In this document: piece by piece, positions 1-7,460 of the stretch
Numbering within the stretch: position 1 is the stretch's first letter
Layout of the letters: each line of letters begins with the position of its first letter
Source of the DNA: Planctomycetota bacterium
GTDB lineage: Bacteria > Planctomycetota > UBA8742 > UBA2392
NCBI GenBank assembly: GCA_020638675.1
Contig: JACKID010000001.1
Coordinates: forward strand, 1,116,001-1,180,000
DNA length: 64,000 bases
Reading direction: 5' to 3'
Translations under genes and position numbers: made by a program
Notes under the pieces: generated by a model
What the model saw: only the letters and a program-made list of their open reading frames with translations
Database searches by the model: none
What the model was told of the DNA's origin: nothing

Positions 1-357
1 CGTGCAGGCCGCGTGGTAGGCCTTGGCGACCTGCTGTGACTCGTCATAGAGGTAGGGGAACTGGTAGCCGCGATGCGCCGCCTCTTCCTTCATCTTGTCG
101 GGCGAGTCGGCCGGGTGGGTGGTGACGTCGTTGCTGTTGATGGCGACGATGGCGATCTTGTCGCGGTAGTCCATGCCGATCTGCGCGAGCTCCGCGGCGA
201 CGTGGATGACGAAGGGGCAGTGGTTGCAGATGAACATCACCAGCAGCGGATAGCCCGTGTAGGTCTCGCTGGAGACGGTGTCGCCGGTGATGTCAGGCAA
301 CGCAAAGGCAGGCGCAGGCGTGCCCAAAGGCAACATGTTCGAAGGCGTCACAGCCAT
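1..357 (-). CDS. Thioredoxin-like AhpC/TSA-family protein (3' partial)
   Basis: The first 119 codons read from the minus strand encode a thioredoxin-fold protein; the gene runs off the left edge of the window. The redox motif CNHCPF follows a hydrophobic beta strand (LLVMFI), and the later stretch INSNDV...DSPDKM...FPYLYDESQ is typical of the thioredoxin-like proteins that carry CNHCPFV. The start at 357 is supported by a GGAG ribosome-binding site about eight bases upstream. An alternative in-frame ATG at 336 has no better site. No signal peptide is visible, so a cytoplasmic thiol oxidoreductase or peroxiredoxin-like role is inferred; the substrate is unknown. It is separated from the upstream methyltransferase gene by an inverted-repeat element (434-501). 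Confidence 0.85.
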   Translation of the reverse strand, partial: MAVTPSNMLPLGTPAPAFALPDITGDTVSSETYTGYPLLVMFICNHCPFVIHVAAELAQIGMDYRDKIAIVAINSNDVTTHPADSPDKMKEEAAHRGYQFPYLYDESQQVAKAYHAACT

Positions 358-433
358 GGCAGTCTCCATTCGGTGGTGGGACTCAACCTACCCAACAGCG
401 GCGGCAGGTAAAGCATTTCTGAAAGACGGGAAA

Positions 434-501
434 CCACGAATCGACACGAATCCTCACGAATGAAGGCCAGGTGATTCGTGACGATTCGTGGAGATTTGTG
501 G
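434..501. repeat. Intergenic hairpin built from CACGAAT repeats
   Basis: The left arm (434-461) holds three CACGAAT copies at 10-bp spacing; the right arm (474-501) is its reverse complement with four mismatches over 28 bases. It lies between two minus-strand genes. It resembles the other repeat hairpins of this window in architecture, although here the period is 10 rather than 7 bases. It could act as a transcription terminator or mRNA-stabilising structure; that is inference. Confidence 0.75.
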
Positions 502-512
502 CCCAAAGCAGT

Positions 513-1295
513 TCAGGCGCGTTTGACGGTCCAGAGCTGCTCGGCGCCGTGCTGGTAGGGCTGGCCTTTAAAACCGCCTTCGAGCTTCACTACTTCGAGC
601 CCGCTTAGCTCGAACAGGTGTTCCATCTCGTAGCGGAAGAAGTAGCGCAGGTGGATCTTGTGGGCGCGGCGCCAGACGGACTTGCCGCTGCGGTCGAACT
701 TCTCGTAGACGATCGTTTCCTCAAAGCGCTGCTCCTCGGGGCAGGTGACGCGCGAAGACATCGCCACGATGCGCTCGCCCTTCGGCAGCGCCGTCTCGCC
801 GAACAGGCGCGCGGCCGTGCCGTTTACGTCGAGGTTGTTGCCCAAGATGCGCAGGTTGGGGTCAAACAGGTCGATCACCAGCGTGCCTTGACCCGTCAAG
901 TGCTCGCGGCAACACTCGAGGCACGCGCGCTGGTCCTTCACCTCGTGCAGGTGCTGGAAGGCGCGGAACGGGATCACGATCAGGGGGAATTTCTGTTTCA
1001 GGTCAAACGCGCGCATGTCGCCCTGGTACAGCTCGACGCGCTTGCGCACGTCCGGCTTCTCTTTCTCCAGCTTCTGGGCGGCCAGCTCCAGCATCGGCTC
1101 GCGCAGCTCGATTGCCGTGACCTTCGCGCCCGCGCGCGCCATCGGGATCGTCACGCGCCCCGTGCCTGCCGCCAGCTCCAGCACGCGCTTGGCCTTGGCG
1201 GCCTGCTTGGCGAACCACGCAGCGTCACCGGGCACGCCGTCCGACAACAGGTCGTAGAGGTCGGGCGCGGTGTACAGGTCGTTCTGCTCAGCCAT
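513..1295 (-). CDS. Class I SAM-dependent methyltransferase
   Basis: A 260-residue protein with a Rossmann-type methyltransferase core. Motif I LELAAGTGRV (around residue 40) would bind S-adenosylmethionine; an acidic post-motif-I residue follows in TAIELREP, and motif II/III-like strands follow (FPLIVIPFRAFQHL, TLVIDLFDP). It is the length of a stand-alone small-molecule or unspecified methyltransferase, and nothing identifies the acceptor. Its start overlaps the end of the upstream NTF2-like gene by eight bases, and that gene overlaps birA by four, so the three genes look co-transcribed. Cytoplasmic; no additional domains. Confidence 0.85.
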   Translation of the reverse strand: MAEQNDLYTAPDLYDLLSDGVPGDAAWFAKQAAKAKRVLELAAGTGRVTIPMARAGAKVTAIELREPMLELAAQKLEKEKPDVRKRVELYQGDMRAFDLKQKFPLIVIPFRAFQHLHEVKDQRACLECCREHLTGQGTLVIDLFDPNLRILGNNLDVNGTAARLFGETALPKGERIVAMSSRVTCPEEQRFEETIVYEKFDRSGKSVWRRAHKIHLRYFFRYEMEHLFELSGLEVVKLEGGFKGQPYQHGAEQLWTVKRA

Positions 1296-1644
1296 CCGTG
1301 GGTCTCTTGATGACGCTGATCGTCAGGCGGCGAATCCGCGGGCCCTCGGTGGTGAGCACCAGCGTTCCCGCGCGCTCGTCGGGCTTCTCGGCCGTGGCGT
1401 AGATGGCCGTGGCCTTGTTGCCGTCGGCCGTGACCGAGTTCAACGCCAGCTTCTTGACCGGCGGGCGCTCGCGGAATGCGGCGGCGATCGCGTCGTGGCC
1501 GACGAACGGGCCAAACTCGATGCCGACGAAGTGCAGCTCGCCGTCCGGCTCGAATAACGCGATCAGGGGCGCGAAGTCTCCGCTGTCGATGGCCGAGTTG
1601 TGCACGTCGAGATAGAGCTGAAGGGTTTCCTGCGTGATGCTCAT
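1288..1644 (-). CDS. NTF2-like/SnoaL-like small protein
   Basis: A 118-residue protein with the helix-helix-strand pattern of the SnoaL/NTF2-like fold: an N-terminal helix (TLQLYLDVHNSAIDSGDF), then LIALFEPDGELHFVG, a loop GHDAIAAAFRERP and paired C-terminal strands. Members are either small enzymes or dosage- and stress-related binding proteins; no catalytic pair can be assigned here, so function is unknown. It overlaps birA upstream (ATGA junction, 4 bp) and the methyltransferase downstream (8 bp), which indicates translational coupling. Confidence 0.7.
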   Translation of the reverse strand: MSITQETLQLYLDVHNSAIDSGDFAPLIALFEPDGELHFVGIEFGPFVGHDAIAAAFRERPPVKKLALNSVTADGNKATAIYATAEKPDERAGTLVLTTEGPRIRRLTISVIKRPTDG

Positions 1645-2660
1645 GGCTCCACCTCTTCGGGCTCGGCCACTTCGTTGCGCAGCTCGCGCACGGTGTTGAC
1701 ACCCTCGGACGCAAACACGCGCTGCTCTTCAGTGCCGGTCAGCTTCAGGGTGATTCCTTCACTCGGGTGAATGCGCATCACGGTGCCGCTGAATTCCTGC
1801 CCGCCCTGCTGCAGGCTGACCTGCTTGCCGCCCATGTGCACGAACTCGGACCAGGCCTCGGCCAGGCGATCCCACTTCTTCTTCTTGATCTGCAGGTAGA
1901 CTCGCTCGAGGTAGAACAGCAGCGGGCGCAGCACGCGCACGCGGTTCAGCGGGCGCGCACCCGGGCGCTCGAGACGCAGGCTGGTGGCGGTTTCGCGCAG
2001 GTTCTCGGGGAAGTCCGTCCGCGCCTGGTTCACATTCAACCCGATGCCGAGCACGTAGACGTCCGGGTGGTTGCTGCGGGCCTCGACGAGGATGCCGCAG
2101 ACTTTGCGCCCGCGGATCATCACGTCGTTGGGCCACTTGATCTCGGCCGGCAGGTGAATGAACTGCTGCAGCATGTTGGCGATTGCAAGTGCCGCGCCGC
2201 TGGTGAGGAACGCCAGCTTGTCGCCGGGAATGCTGCACTTGAGGATGACCGACAGCCACAGCCCGGAGCCCGGCGCGGAGTGCCACTCGCGCCCCATGCG
2301 CCCGCGCCCGCGGGTCTGCGACTCGGCCAGGATGACCGTGCCGTCGCGGAACTTGGGCTCAGACTCGACGAATTCCCAGGCCGATTCGTTGGTGCTGGTG
2401 ACCTGGTCATAGATCTTGAGTTTGCGCCCGACGGACTTGGTGTTGAGGTGGTCGCGGATTTCGTGCTTGAGGAAGCGGTCAGGAATGTCGAGCAGCTTGA
2501 GCCCGAGATATGGATGAAACTCGATGGAATAGCCCTGCTCGATCAGCGCTTCGACGTCGGTGAACACCTGGTCGCGCCCGAGTTTGAGCTTCTCTTCAAT
2601 TTCGGGCACAGGCGCAAACTGCGACTGCTTCTTCAGGTATTCGATCAACTCAAGGTTCAT
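1641..2660 (-). CDS. birA: Biotin-[acetyl-CoA-carboxylase] ligase with N-terminal HTH
   Basis: A 339-residue bifunctional BirA. Residues 1-65 form a winged helix-turn-helix (IEEKLKLGRDQVFTDVEALI), so it may also repress biotin genes. The ligase core follows with the ATP/biotin loop GRGRMGREW and the KWPNDV motif, and the C-terminal small beta-barrel lies near SGTVMRIHPSEG. It activates biotin to biotinoyl-AMP and transfers it to carrier proteins such as AccB. The ATG at 2660 is the first in the frame and leaves a short divergent intergenic region with mnmG. It heads a three-gene minus-strand unit. Confidence 0.93.
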   Translation of the reverse strand: MNLELIEYLKKQSQFAPVPEIEEKLKLGRDQVFTDVEALIEQGYSIEFHPYLGLKLLDIPDRFLKHEIRDHLNTKSVGRKLKIYDQVTSTNESAWEFVESEPKFRDGTVILAESQTRGRGRMGREWHSAPGSGLWLSVILKCSIPGDKLAFLTSGAALAIANMLQQFIHLPAEIKWPNDVMIRGRKVCGILVEARSNHPDVYVLGIGLNVNQARTDFPENLRETATSLRLERPGARPLNRVRVLRPLLFYLERVYLQIKKKKWDRLAEAWSEFVHMGGKQVSLQQGGQEFSGTVMRIHPSEGITLKLTGTEEQRVFASEGVNTVRELRNEVAEPEEVEP

Positions 2661-2675
2661 GGGCCGGAAGGATAA

Positions 2676-2704
2676 GGTGGCTGGTGGTTAGTGGCTAGTG
2701 GCTG
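2676..2704. repeat. Four tandem degenerate 7-mers, birA-mnmG divergent region
   Basis: GGTGGCT, GGTGGTT, AGTGGCT and AGTGGCT follow one another without gaps between the divergent starts of birA and mnmG. Unlike the other loci there is no complementary arm nearby, so this may be a half-element. It shares the 7-bp period and GTGG-rich character with the elements at 7371, 11926 and 59340. Confidence 0.7.
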
Positions 2705-2730
2705 TGCCTCCCGGCGCGGGCGTTGCGCGT

Positions 2731-2736
2731 TATGAT
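2731..2736 (+). promoter_or_regulatory. Candidate -10 element of mnmG
   Basis: TATGAT matches the sigma-70 -10 consensus at five of six positions and ends seven bases before the preferred ATG (2744). Transcription would therefore begin at or next to the start codon, giving a leaderless mRNA. No convincing -35 hexamer is seen upstream. Confidence 0.4.
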
Positions 2737-2743
2737 CGCGGCC

Positions 2744-4630
2744 ATGGCTGAGCTCGACGTCATTGTTGTTGGTGGCGGACATGCGGGGATTGAGGCCGCG
2801 CTGGCTGCGGTGCGGCTGGGGGCTTCGACCTGCCTGGTCACTTTCACCCGCGACGGCATTGGGCGCATGTCGTGCAACCCGGCCATTGGCGGCGTCGCGA
2901 AGGGGCAGATCGTTCGCGAAATCGATGCGCTGGGCGGCGCGATGGGGCGGCTGATTGACGAAGCCGGCATCCAGTTCCGCATGCTGAACACCAGCAAGGG
3001 CGCCGCGGTTATCTCGCCCCGCGCGCAGGCCGACAAGGACGCCTACCAGCGGGCGGCGCAGCAGATGTGCGAGGCGACGGCCGGTTTGACGATTGTTGAG
3101 GGCGAAGCGGTTCAACTGTTGCTGCAAGGCGGCAGGCAGCAGGCGGCAGGCGGCGGGGAAGGAACTGCAGTGACTGCCGCCTGCCGCCTGACGTCTGCCG
3201 CCTCTGTTGCGGGCGTGCAACTGGCCGACGGGCGTGCGCTTCACGCGCCGCGCGTGGTGCTCACGACCGGGACGTTCCTGGGTGGCTTGCTGCACTATGG
3301 CGAGGACAGGATTGAGGGCGGGCGCGCCGGCGAGAAGGCTTCACACGGGCTTGGCGATCAACTGCGCGCGCTCGGCTTCCGCACCGGGCGGCTCAAGACC
3401 GGCACGCCGCCGCGCCTTGATGCGTCAACCATCGACTGGAGCGCGGCCGACGAGCAGAAGGGCGACGACCCACCGGTGCCGTTCTCGTTCATGACGCGCG
3501 AGATCACGAAGCCGCAAGTGAGCTGCTACATCACGTACACCAACGCGAACACCCACAAGGTGATCGCCGACAACCTCGCCCGCAGCCCGCTCTACAGCGG
3601 GCAGATCGTCGGGGTCGGCCCGCGCTACTGCCCGTCGATTGAGGACAAGATCAAGCGCTTCCCGGACAGGGAAAGCCACCACATCTTCCTCGAGCCCGAG
3701 GGGCTCGACAGCGGCGAGGTCTACCCGAACGGCATTTCCACATCCATGCCGCGCGACGTGCAGGACGCGCTGGTGCGCACCATACCCGGGCTCGAGCGCG
3801 CGCGGATTGTGCGCTACGGCTACGCGGTCGAGTACGACTTCATTCCGCCCACGCAGGTCGATGCGACCTTGCAGACCAAGCTCGTGCGCGGGCTGTACCT
3901 GGCCGGGCAGATCAACGGAACCACAGGATATGAAGAAGCCGGCGCGCAAGGCCTGATGGCGGGCTTGAACGCCGCACTGACACTGGGCGGGCGTGAGCCG
4001 GTAGTGCTGCGGCGCGACCAGGCCTACATCGGCGTGCTGATCGACGACTTGACCACGCGCGGCACCGACGAGCCGTACCGCATGTTCACCAGCCTTGCTG
4101 AGTACCGGCTGCGGCTGCGTACGGACAACGCCGATCGCCGCCTGACGCCGCTCGGGATTGAGCTTGGCTGCGTCGAGCAAGAGCGCCGGCAGAGATTTGA
4201 AGCCAAGCTCGCGGACTACAAGCGCGGGGAAGCGTTGCTGCGCGAAACCATGCAAGGCGACAAGACGCTCTACTTCCGACTGCGCTCGCCGGAATTCCCG
4301 TGGTCGAAGGTGCTTGAGCTGGCGCCCGGGCTGGCAACGCTCGATCCTGCTGCGCTGGCGACGCTCGAGATCGACGCCCGCTACGACGGCTACATGGGGC
4401 GCGAAGACGCCGAAGTCGCCCGCATGCGCGAGCTGGAGACGTTTCGGCTGCCGCCCGGATTGCATTACGCCGCAATACAACCGCTGCGCAAGGAAGCCCG
4501 CGAAAAGCTGGCACGCGTGGGCCCCTTGACGCTCGGCCAGGCCGCGCGCATTCCGGGCATCGGGCCGGGCGACCTGACCGTGCTGCGGGTGTGGCTGAAG
4601 TCCTCACGAGGATCGGCCGCTGCGCAGTAA
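2744..4630 (+). CDS. mnmG: tRNA uridine-5-carboxymethylaminomethyl modification enzyme MnmG
   Basis: A 628-residue FAD-dependent enzyme that, with MnmE, installs cmnm5U at the wobble position of tRNAs. The N-terminal dinucleotide motif GGGHAGIEAALAA, the signature CNPAIGG, RMLNTSKGAAV, and the C-terminal helical region LEIDARYDGYM all fit. MAELDVIVVGGG at 2744 is chosen as start; in-frame ATG 2732 and TTG 2723 lie upstream but would overlap the candidate -10. Residues about 128-153 are an in-frame insertion (3128-3202) formed by an inverted repeat of 7-mers, absent from the usual alignment of this family and probably a surface loop. Otherwise the length is normal. Transcribed divergently from birA. 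Confidence 0.95.
   Translation: MAELDVIVVGGGHAGIEAALAAVRLGASTCLVTFTRDGIGRMSCNPAIGGVAKGQIVREIDALGGAMGRLIDEAGIQFRMLNTSKGAAVISPRAQADKDAYQRAAQQMCEATAGLTIVEGEAVQLLLQGGRQQAAGGGEGTAVTAACRLTSAASVAGVQLADGRALHAPRVVLTTGTFLGGLLHYGEDRIEGGRAGEKASHGLGDQLRALGFRTGRLKTGTPPRLDASTIDWSAADEQKGDDPPVPFSFMTREITKPQVSCYITYTNANTHKVIADNLARSPLYSGQIVGVGPRYCPSIEDKIKRFPDRESHHIFLEPEGLDSGEVYPNGISTSMPRDVQDALVRTIPGLERARIVRYGYAVEYDFIPPTQVDATLQTKLVRGLYLAGQINGTTGYEEAGAQGLMAGLNAALTLGGREPVVLRRDQAYIGVLIDDLTTRGTDEPYRMFTSLAEYRLRLRTDNADRRLTPLGIELGCVEQERRQRFEAKLADYKRGEALLRETMQGDKTLYFRLRSPEFPWSKVLELAPGLATLDPAALATLEIDARYDGYMGREDAEVARMRELETFRLPPGLHYAAIQPLRKEAREKLARVGPLTLGQAARIPGIGPGDLTVLRVWLKSSRGSAAAQ
3128..3202. repeat. In-frame inverted-repeat insertion inside mnmG
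   Basis: The left arm 3128-3154 reads GGCGGCA, GGCAGCA, GGCGGCA, GGCGGC; the right arm 3176-3202 is its reverse complement with three mismatches over 27 bases. The 21-base loop contains the palindrome ACTGCAGT. The element adds about 25 residues rich in Gly, Ala and Gln without breaking the frame. The 7-bp period and two-arm design match the intergenic elements of this window, which suggests the same origin. Confidence 0.8.
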
Positions 4631-4676
4631 TTGTGGATAAACCGGGTCTACTTTGTCTTGATTTTTCGCGCTCATG

Positions 4677-4794
4677 GGGTACGTTCAAATGGTCGGCGGG
4701 CGGAAGCCTGCGGACCAAATCTGAGCAGTACCCAACCCCTCTTAGCCCGGGAGGGGATTGAGCGAAGCCCTCGTGATTGCCCCGCGAGGGCTTC
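4677..4794 (+). other. Cluster of three intergenic hairpins (possible structured RNA)
   Basis: Between mnmG and the CPXCG gene. The first structure pairs GGGTAC (4677-4682) with GTACCC (4728-4733) and encloses TGGTC/GACCA (4690-4694/4713-4717) and GCGGGC/GCCTGC (4696-4701/4706-4711) capped by a GGAA tetraloop. The second is CCCCTC/GAGGGG (4736-4756). The third is a 10-bp stem GAAGCCCTCG/CGAGGGCTTC (4764-4794) ending 15 bases before the next start codon. It could terminate mnmG or form the leader of the downstream gene. I do not recognise a known RNA family; the GGAA loop recalls SRP RNA, but the SRP internal-loop sequences are absent. Confidence 0.45.
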
Positions 4795-4809
4795 AAACTT
4801 AAGCCCGTT

Positions 4810-4992
4810 ATGGACGAGACCGGCACCTACATCTGCGACAGCTGCGGCGAGGAGATCGAAGTCAGCCTCGACCCAAGTGCAGGCCGCGACCAGCGGTACG
4901 TAGAGGATTGCCCGGTCTGCTGCGTGCCCAACGAGCTTCACGTGTCCTGGGACGAATACGGCGCCGCGACCATCCGGGCAGAGCGCGAATAA
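4810..4992 (+). CDS. CPXCG-motif cysteine-rich small protein
   Basis: A 60-residue protein of the small Cys-rich CPXCG family. Two zinc-binding pairs are visible: CDSC near residue 9 and CPVC (followed by C) near residue 37. Between them is the family signature QRYVEDCPVCC. The start at 4810 (MDETGTYICDSC) fits the family length; the upstream in-frame extension to 4777 begins inside the hairpin cluster. Function is unknown; zinc binding is inferred from cysteine spacing. It is preceded by the structured intergenic region and followed by a candidate promoter for the PAS gene. Confidence 0.85.
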   Translation: MDETGTYICDSCGEEIEVSLDPSAGRDQRYVEDCPVCCVPNELHVSWDEYGAATIRAERE

Positions 4993-5006
4993 GTTTCCGG
5001 TTCTGC

Positions 5007-5034
5007 TTTTCAGCACACTGATTGTGACTATACT
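5007..5034 (+). promoter_or_regulatory. Candidate sigma-70 promoter of the tandem-PAS gene
   Basis: TTTTCA (5007-5012) and TATACT (5029-5034) are separated by 16 bases, 29 bases before the ATG at 5064. The -10 is good (five of six); the -35 is moderate. Confidence 0.4.
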
Positions 5035-5063
5035 ACGCCACTCTCCGGTGGGCGATCTGGGCA

Positions 5064-5939
5064 ATGGGCGAACGCGAGCGCGAGGCACTCGTCATTAAAG
5101 AGGACTGGCTCCTCGCAAACGTGCCATTCATCTCGTTCGTCTGCGAGAACGACGCTGCGTACTCGATGCGCTTCATGACGGCGCCGGAAGGCAAGGCGTT
5201 CGGCTACAAAGTCGAGGACTTCGTCGACAACAAGCAATACTACGCGGCGTCCAGCCTGCATCCTGACGACGTCGACTTCGTCGACAAGGCGGCCGAGCAA
5301 GTGGCAGCGGGCGCCTCGCCGGTCGCCTACCGATACCGGATGGTGCGTGCGGATGGTTCGTCAGCTTTAACTCTGGGCGTCGGAAAGGCCGTGCTGGACG
5401 AAGCAGGCAAGTTCCAGGCGATGGCCGGCTGCGCAATCGAGATTGACGCCGTCCCGGCGTTGCACGGCCCGCCGGGTGTGCTGTCGGAGCCACACAAGCC
5501 AGCCCGCCGCAGGCCGCCGGCGAACAGGCCGAAGAAGATCGACGCGAAGTGGGCGGCTGCACAGCACCCGCTGCTGACGTTCTTCACAGAAAACGACGAG
5601 GCGTACACTGTGCGCCACATCAGCGGATCGCTGGAGGAGCTGATGGGGTACTCGGCCGAGGAGTTCGTCAACGCGCGCCACTACAAGCCATCTAGCACCG
5701 TGCTGCCCGAAGACCAGGACATCGCGGACGCCTACATTGAGGGCGCGGCGCGCGGCGTGGGTACGCAGACCGTCGCACGCCTGCGGCTGCTGGATTCGGA
5801 GGGCAATGCCTTTCCGGTGCTGATCTTCGCGCGCGGCGCGCAGCCCGAGGGGCTGGACGCGGTCGGCGTCGCGGGTGGCGTGCTGGATATCCGCCACATA
5901 CCGGCCTTTCAAGGCAAGTCCGGGCTGCTTCTGAAGTAG
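5064..5939 (+). CDS. Tandem PAS-domain protein without output domain
   Basis: A 291-residue soluble protein with two PAS folds: residues about 15-130 (FGYKVEDFVD...HPDDVDFVD...YRMVRADG) and about 165-285 (MGYSAEEFVN...LPEDQDIAD...RLLDSEG). They are joined by a Pro/Arg-rich linker (HKPARRRPPANRPKK). There is no histidine kinase, GGDEF or other effector, so it is probably a sensory adaptor or a degenerate signalling protein. The ligand is unknown. It stands between the CPXCG gene and a flavodoxin gene on the same strand; the flavin or redox link is speculative. Confidence 0.75.
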   Translation: MGEREREALVIKEDWLLANVPFISFVCENDAAYSMRFMTAPEGKAFGYKVEDFVDNKQYYAASSLHPDDVDFVDKAAEQVAAGASPVAYRYRMVRADGSSALTLGVGKAVLDEAGKFQAMAGCAIEIDAVPALHGPPGVLSEPHKPARRRPPANRPKKIDAKWAAAQHPLLTFFTENDEAYTVRHISGSLEELMGYSAEEFVNARHYKPSSTVLPEDQDIADAYIEGAARGVGTQTVARLRLLDSEGNAFPVLIFARGAQPEGLDAVGVAGGVLDIRHIPAFQGKSGLLLK

Positions 5940-5987
5940 CCGATTTTCGCGGCATCAAAGCACACTATGATCAGCCCGGGAGGCGCC

Positions 5988-6560
5988 ATGGGCCTGAAGC
6001 TGGTCATCGTGTACGCCAGCACGGGCGGCAACACCAAGGAGACGGCCGAGCTGGCCGCCGAGGGCGCCGCCGGCGCGGGCGCGGAAGTGGACTCCTACAA
6101 CGCCTATGGTCTTGACGCGTCAATTCTGCTGGAGGCGCAGGCGATCCTGCTTGGCGAGCCTACCTGGGGCGACGGCGACCACCATGCCGACTGGTCGCCT
6201 TTCGATGAAAGCATGGCCGACCTGCTGCAGGAGCAGCGCCGCCTGGAGGGCGTCCCGGCGGCCGCGTTCGTCGGCTGCGACCGGGCGTACCGCAATTTCG
6301 GGCGCGCCGTCGAGCTGATTGAGTACCGGCTTGAGGAGTGCGGGGCGAAGATCATGCAGCAGGGCCTGAAGATCGAGCTGAAGCACAACGACCACAGCCG
6401 TGTCTTTACACGTCAATGGGGCGCCGACTTTGTTCGCCGGGCGACGGGCGAGCTGCCCCGCCAGCCGCACCGGCCTGCCATGACCCGTGAACAAGCCGAT
6501 GCCGTGATGGGCATCAGCGCGACGGATCGGAACGATCGAGGCAAGCGAGGGCTGCGGTAG
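5988..6560 (+). CDS. Flavodoxin-domain protein
   Basis: A 190-residue protein whose first 150 residues are a flavodoxin fold: the FMN phosphate loop YASTGGNTKETAEL at residues 7-20, then ILLGEPTWGDGD and FVGCDRAYRNFGRAVE, which fit the two flavin-flanking loops. A basic tail of about 35 residues follows. It should bind FMN and act as an electron carrier. ATG 5988 is preferred because the fold starts directly after it and GGGAGG lies just upstream; an in-frame ATG at 5967 lies within a TATGAT (5966-5971) that may be the promoter -10. It converges with lpxA. Confidence 0.85.
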   Translation: MGLKLVIVYASTGGNTKETAELAAEGAAGAGAEVDSYNAYGLDASILLEAQAILLGEPTWGDGDHHADWSPFDESMADLLQEQRRLEGVPAAAFVGCDRAYRNFGRAVELIEYRLEECGAKIMQQGLKIELKHNDHSRVFTRQWGADFVRRATGELPRQPHRPAMTREQADAVMGISATDRNDRGKRGLR

Positions 6561-6571
6561 CGGGGCGGCCC

Positions 6572-7363
6572 CTACTTGGGGTCGCGGTCGCGGACGACGC
6601 CGCGCCTGGTTTCGCGGAAGAACTTGACCCAGTGCTGGGCCTCTTCGCTGTCGGCGAAATCGGTCTCGAGTTTCGCGAGCAGGGTCTCCAGCGTTTCGGA
6701 GCTGCGGAACAACAGCTTGTACGCCTCGCGCAGGCGTTTGATCTTGTCGCGTGCGACCCCGGCGCGCTCGAGCCCGACCGCGTTCAGCCCGTGAACCGCG
6801 CAACCGAAGCCGAACGCCTTCACGTACGGCGGGATGTCGAGGCTGGTGACGCTGCCGCCGCTGACCATGGCCAGCTTGCCGACGCGCGCGAACTGGTGGA
6901 TCGCCACCAGCCCGCCGAAGACGGCCCGGTCTTCGACCGTCACGTGGCCCGCGAGCTGTACCGAGTTGGCGGCGATCACGCGATTGCCGATCTTGCAGTC
7001 GTGGCCGACATGGCAGTAGGCCATCAGGAAATTGTCGTCGCCGATCGTGGTGGTCTGCGTTTCGGTCTTGCTGCTGCCGCGCGAGAGCTGCACGTAGTCG
7101 CCGAGAAAATTGCGGTTGCCGATCGCGAGCTTCGTCGGCTCGCCCTTGTAGCCCAGGTCCTGCGGCGGCGCACCGAGACTGGCGTGGTTGCCGATGCGGT
7201 TCGCTTCGCCGATCGTCGTCGGGCCTTCGATTACTGTGTGAGGCCCGATGCGGTTGTCCTTGCCGATTATCACGTCCGCGCCGACTACGCAGTACGGGCC
7301 GACCTCGCTGCTGGCGTCGATCTGGGCCTTGGGGTCGATGATGGCTGTCGAGTGAATGGGCAT
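6572..7363 (-). CDS. lpxA: Acyl-ACP--UDP-N-acetylglucosamine O-acyltransferase
   Basis: A 263-residue left-handed beta-helix acyltransferase that starts lipid A synthesis. Hexapeptide repeats fill residues 1-190; the catalytic region MAYCHVGHDCKIGN contains the His (about 121) equivalent to the E. coli catalytic base. The later motifs AGHVTVEDRAVFGG and VAIHQF, and the C-terminal helical domain with YKLLFRSSETL, are characteristic of LpxA rather than LpxD. Its presence implies a lipid A-type outer membrane. The gene is alone here, without lpxD or fabZ next to it, and is bounded upstream by a 7-mer repeat hairpin only eight bases before its start codon. Confidence 0.93.
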   Translation of the reverse strand: MPIHSTAIIDPKAQIDASSEVGPYCVVGADVIIGKDNRIGPHTVIEGPTTIGEANRIGNHASLGAPPQDLGYKGEPTKLAIGNRNFLGDYVQLSRGSSKTETQTTTIGDDNFLMAYCHVGHDCKIGNRVIAANSVQLAGHVTVEDRAVFGGLVAIHQFARVGKLAMVSGGSVTSLDIPPYVKAFGFGCAVHGLNAVGLERAGVARDKIKRLREAYKLLFRSSETLETLLAKLETDFADSEEAQHWVKFFRETRRGVVRDRDPK

Positions 7364-7370
7364 GTGGGTT

Positions 7371-7455
7371 GAGTGGCCAGTGTTCAGTGGCCAGTGGTCA
7401 GTCGAGGGGACGCTTGCCCGTCGTTACTGACCACTGGCCACCGAGCACTGACCAC
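7371..7455. repeat. 7-mer repeat hairpin upstream of lpxA
   Basis: The left arm 7371-7402 is GAGTGGC, CAGTGTT, CAGTGGC, CAGTGGT, CAGT; the right arm 7426-7455 is ACTGACC, ACTGGCC, ACCGAGC, ACTGACC, AC. The arms are largely complementary and have the same 7-bp period. It fills the gap between the end of the coiled-coil gene (7461) and the lpxA start (7363). Confidence 0.8.
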
Positions 7456-7460
7456 AATCT

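Noticed and set aside
2657..3295. A 212-codon minus-strand frame over the start of mnmG
   Set aside because: It is antisense to a well-supported gene and contains the repeat element and low-complexity sequence; no domain.
4677..4733. SRP (4.5S) RNA
   Set aside because: A GGAA tetraloop is present, but the conserved symmetric and asymmetric internal-loop sequences are missing and the stem is of a different pattern.
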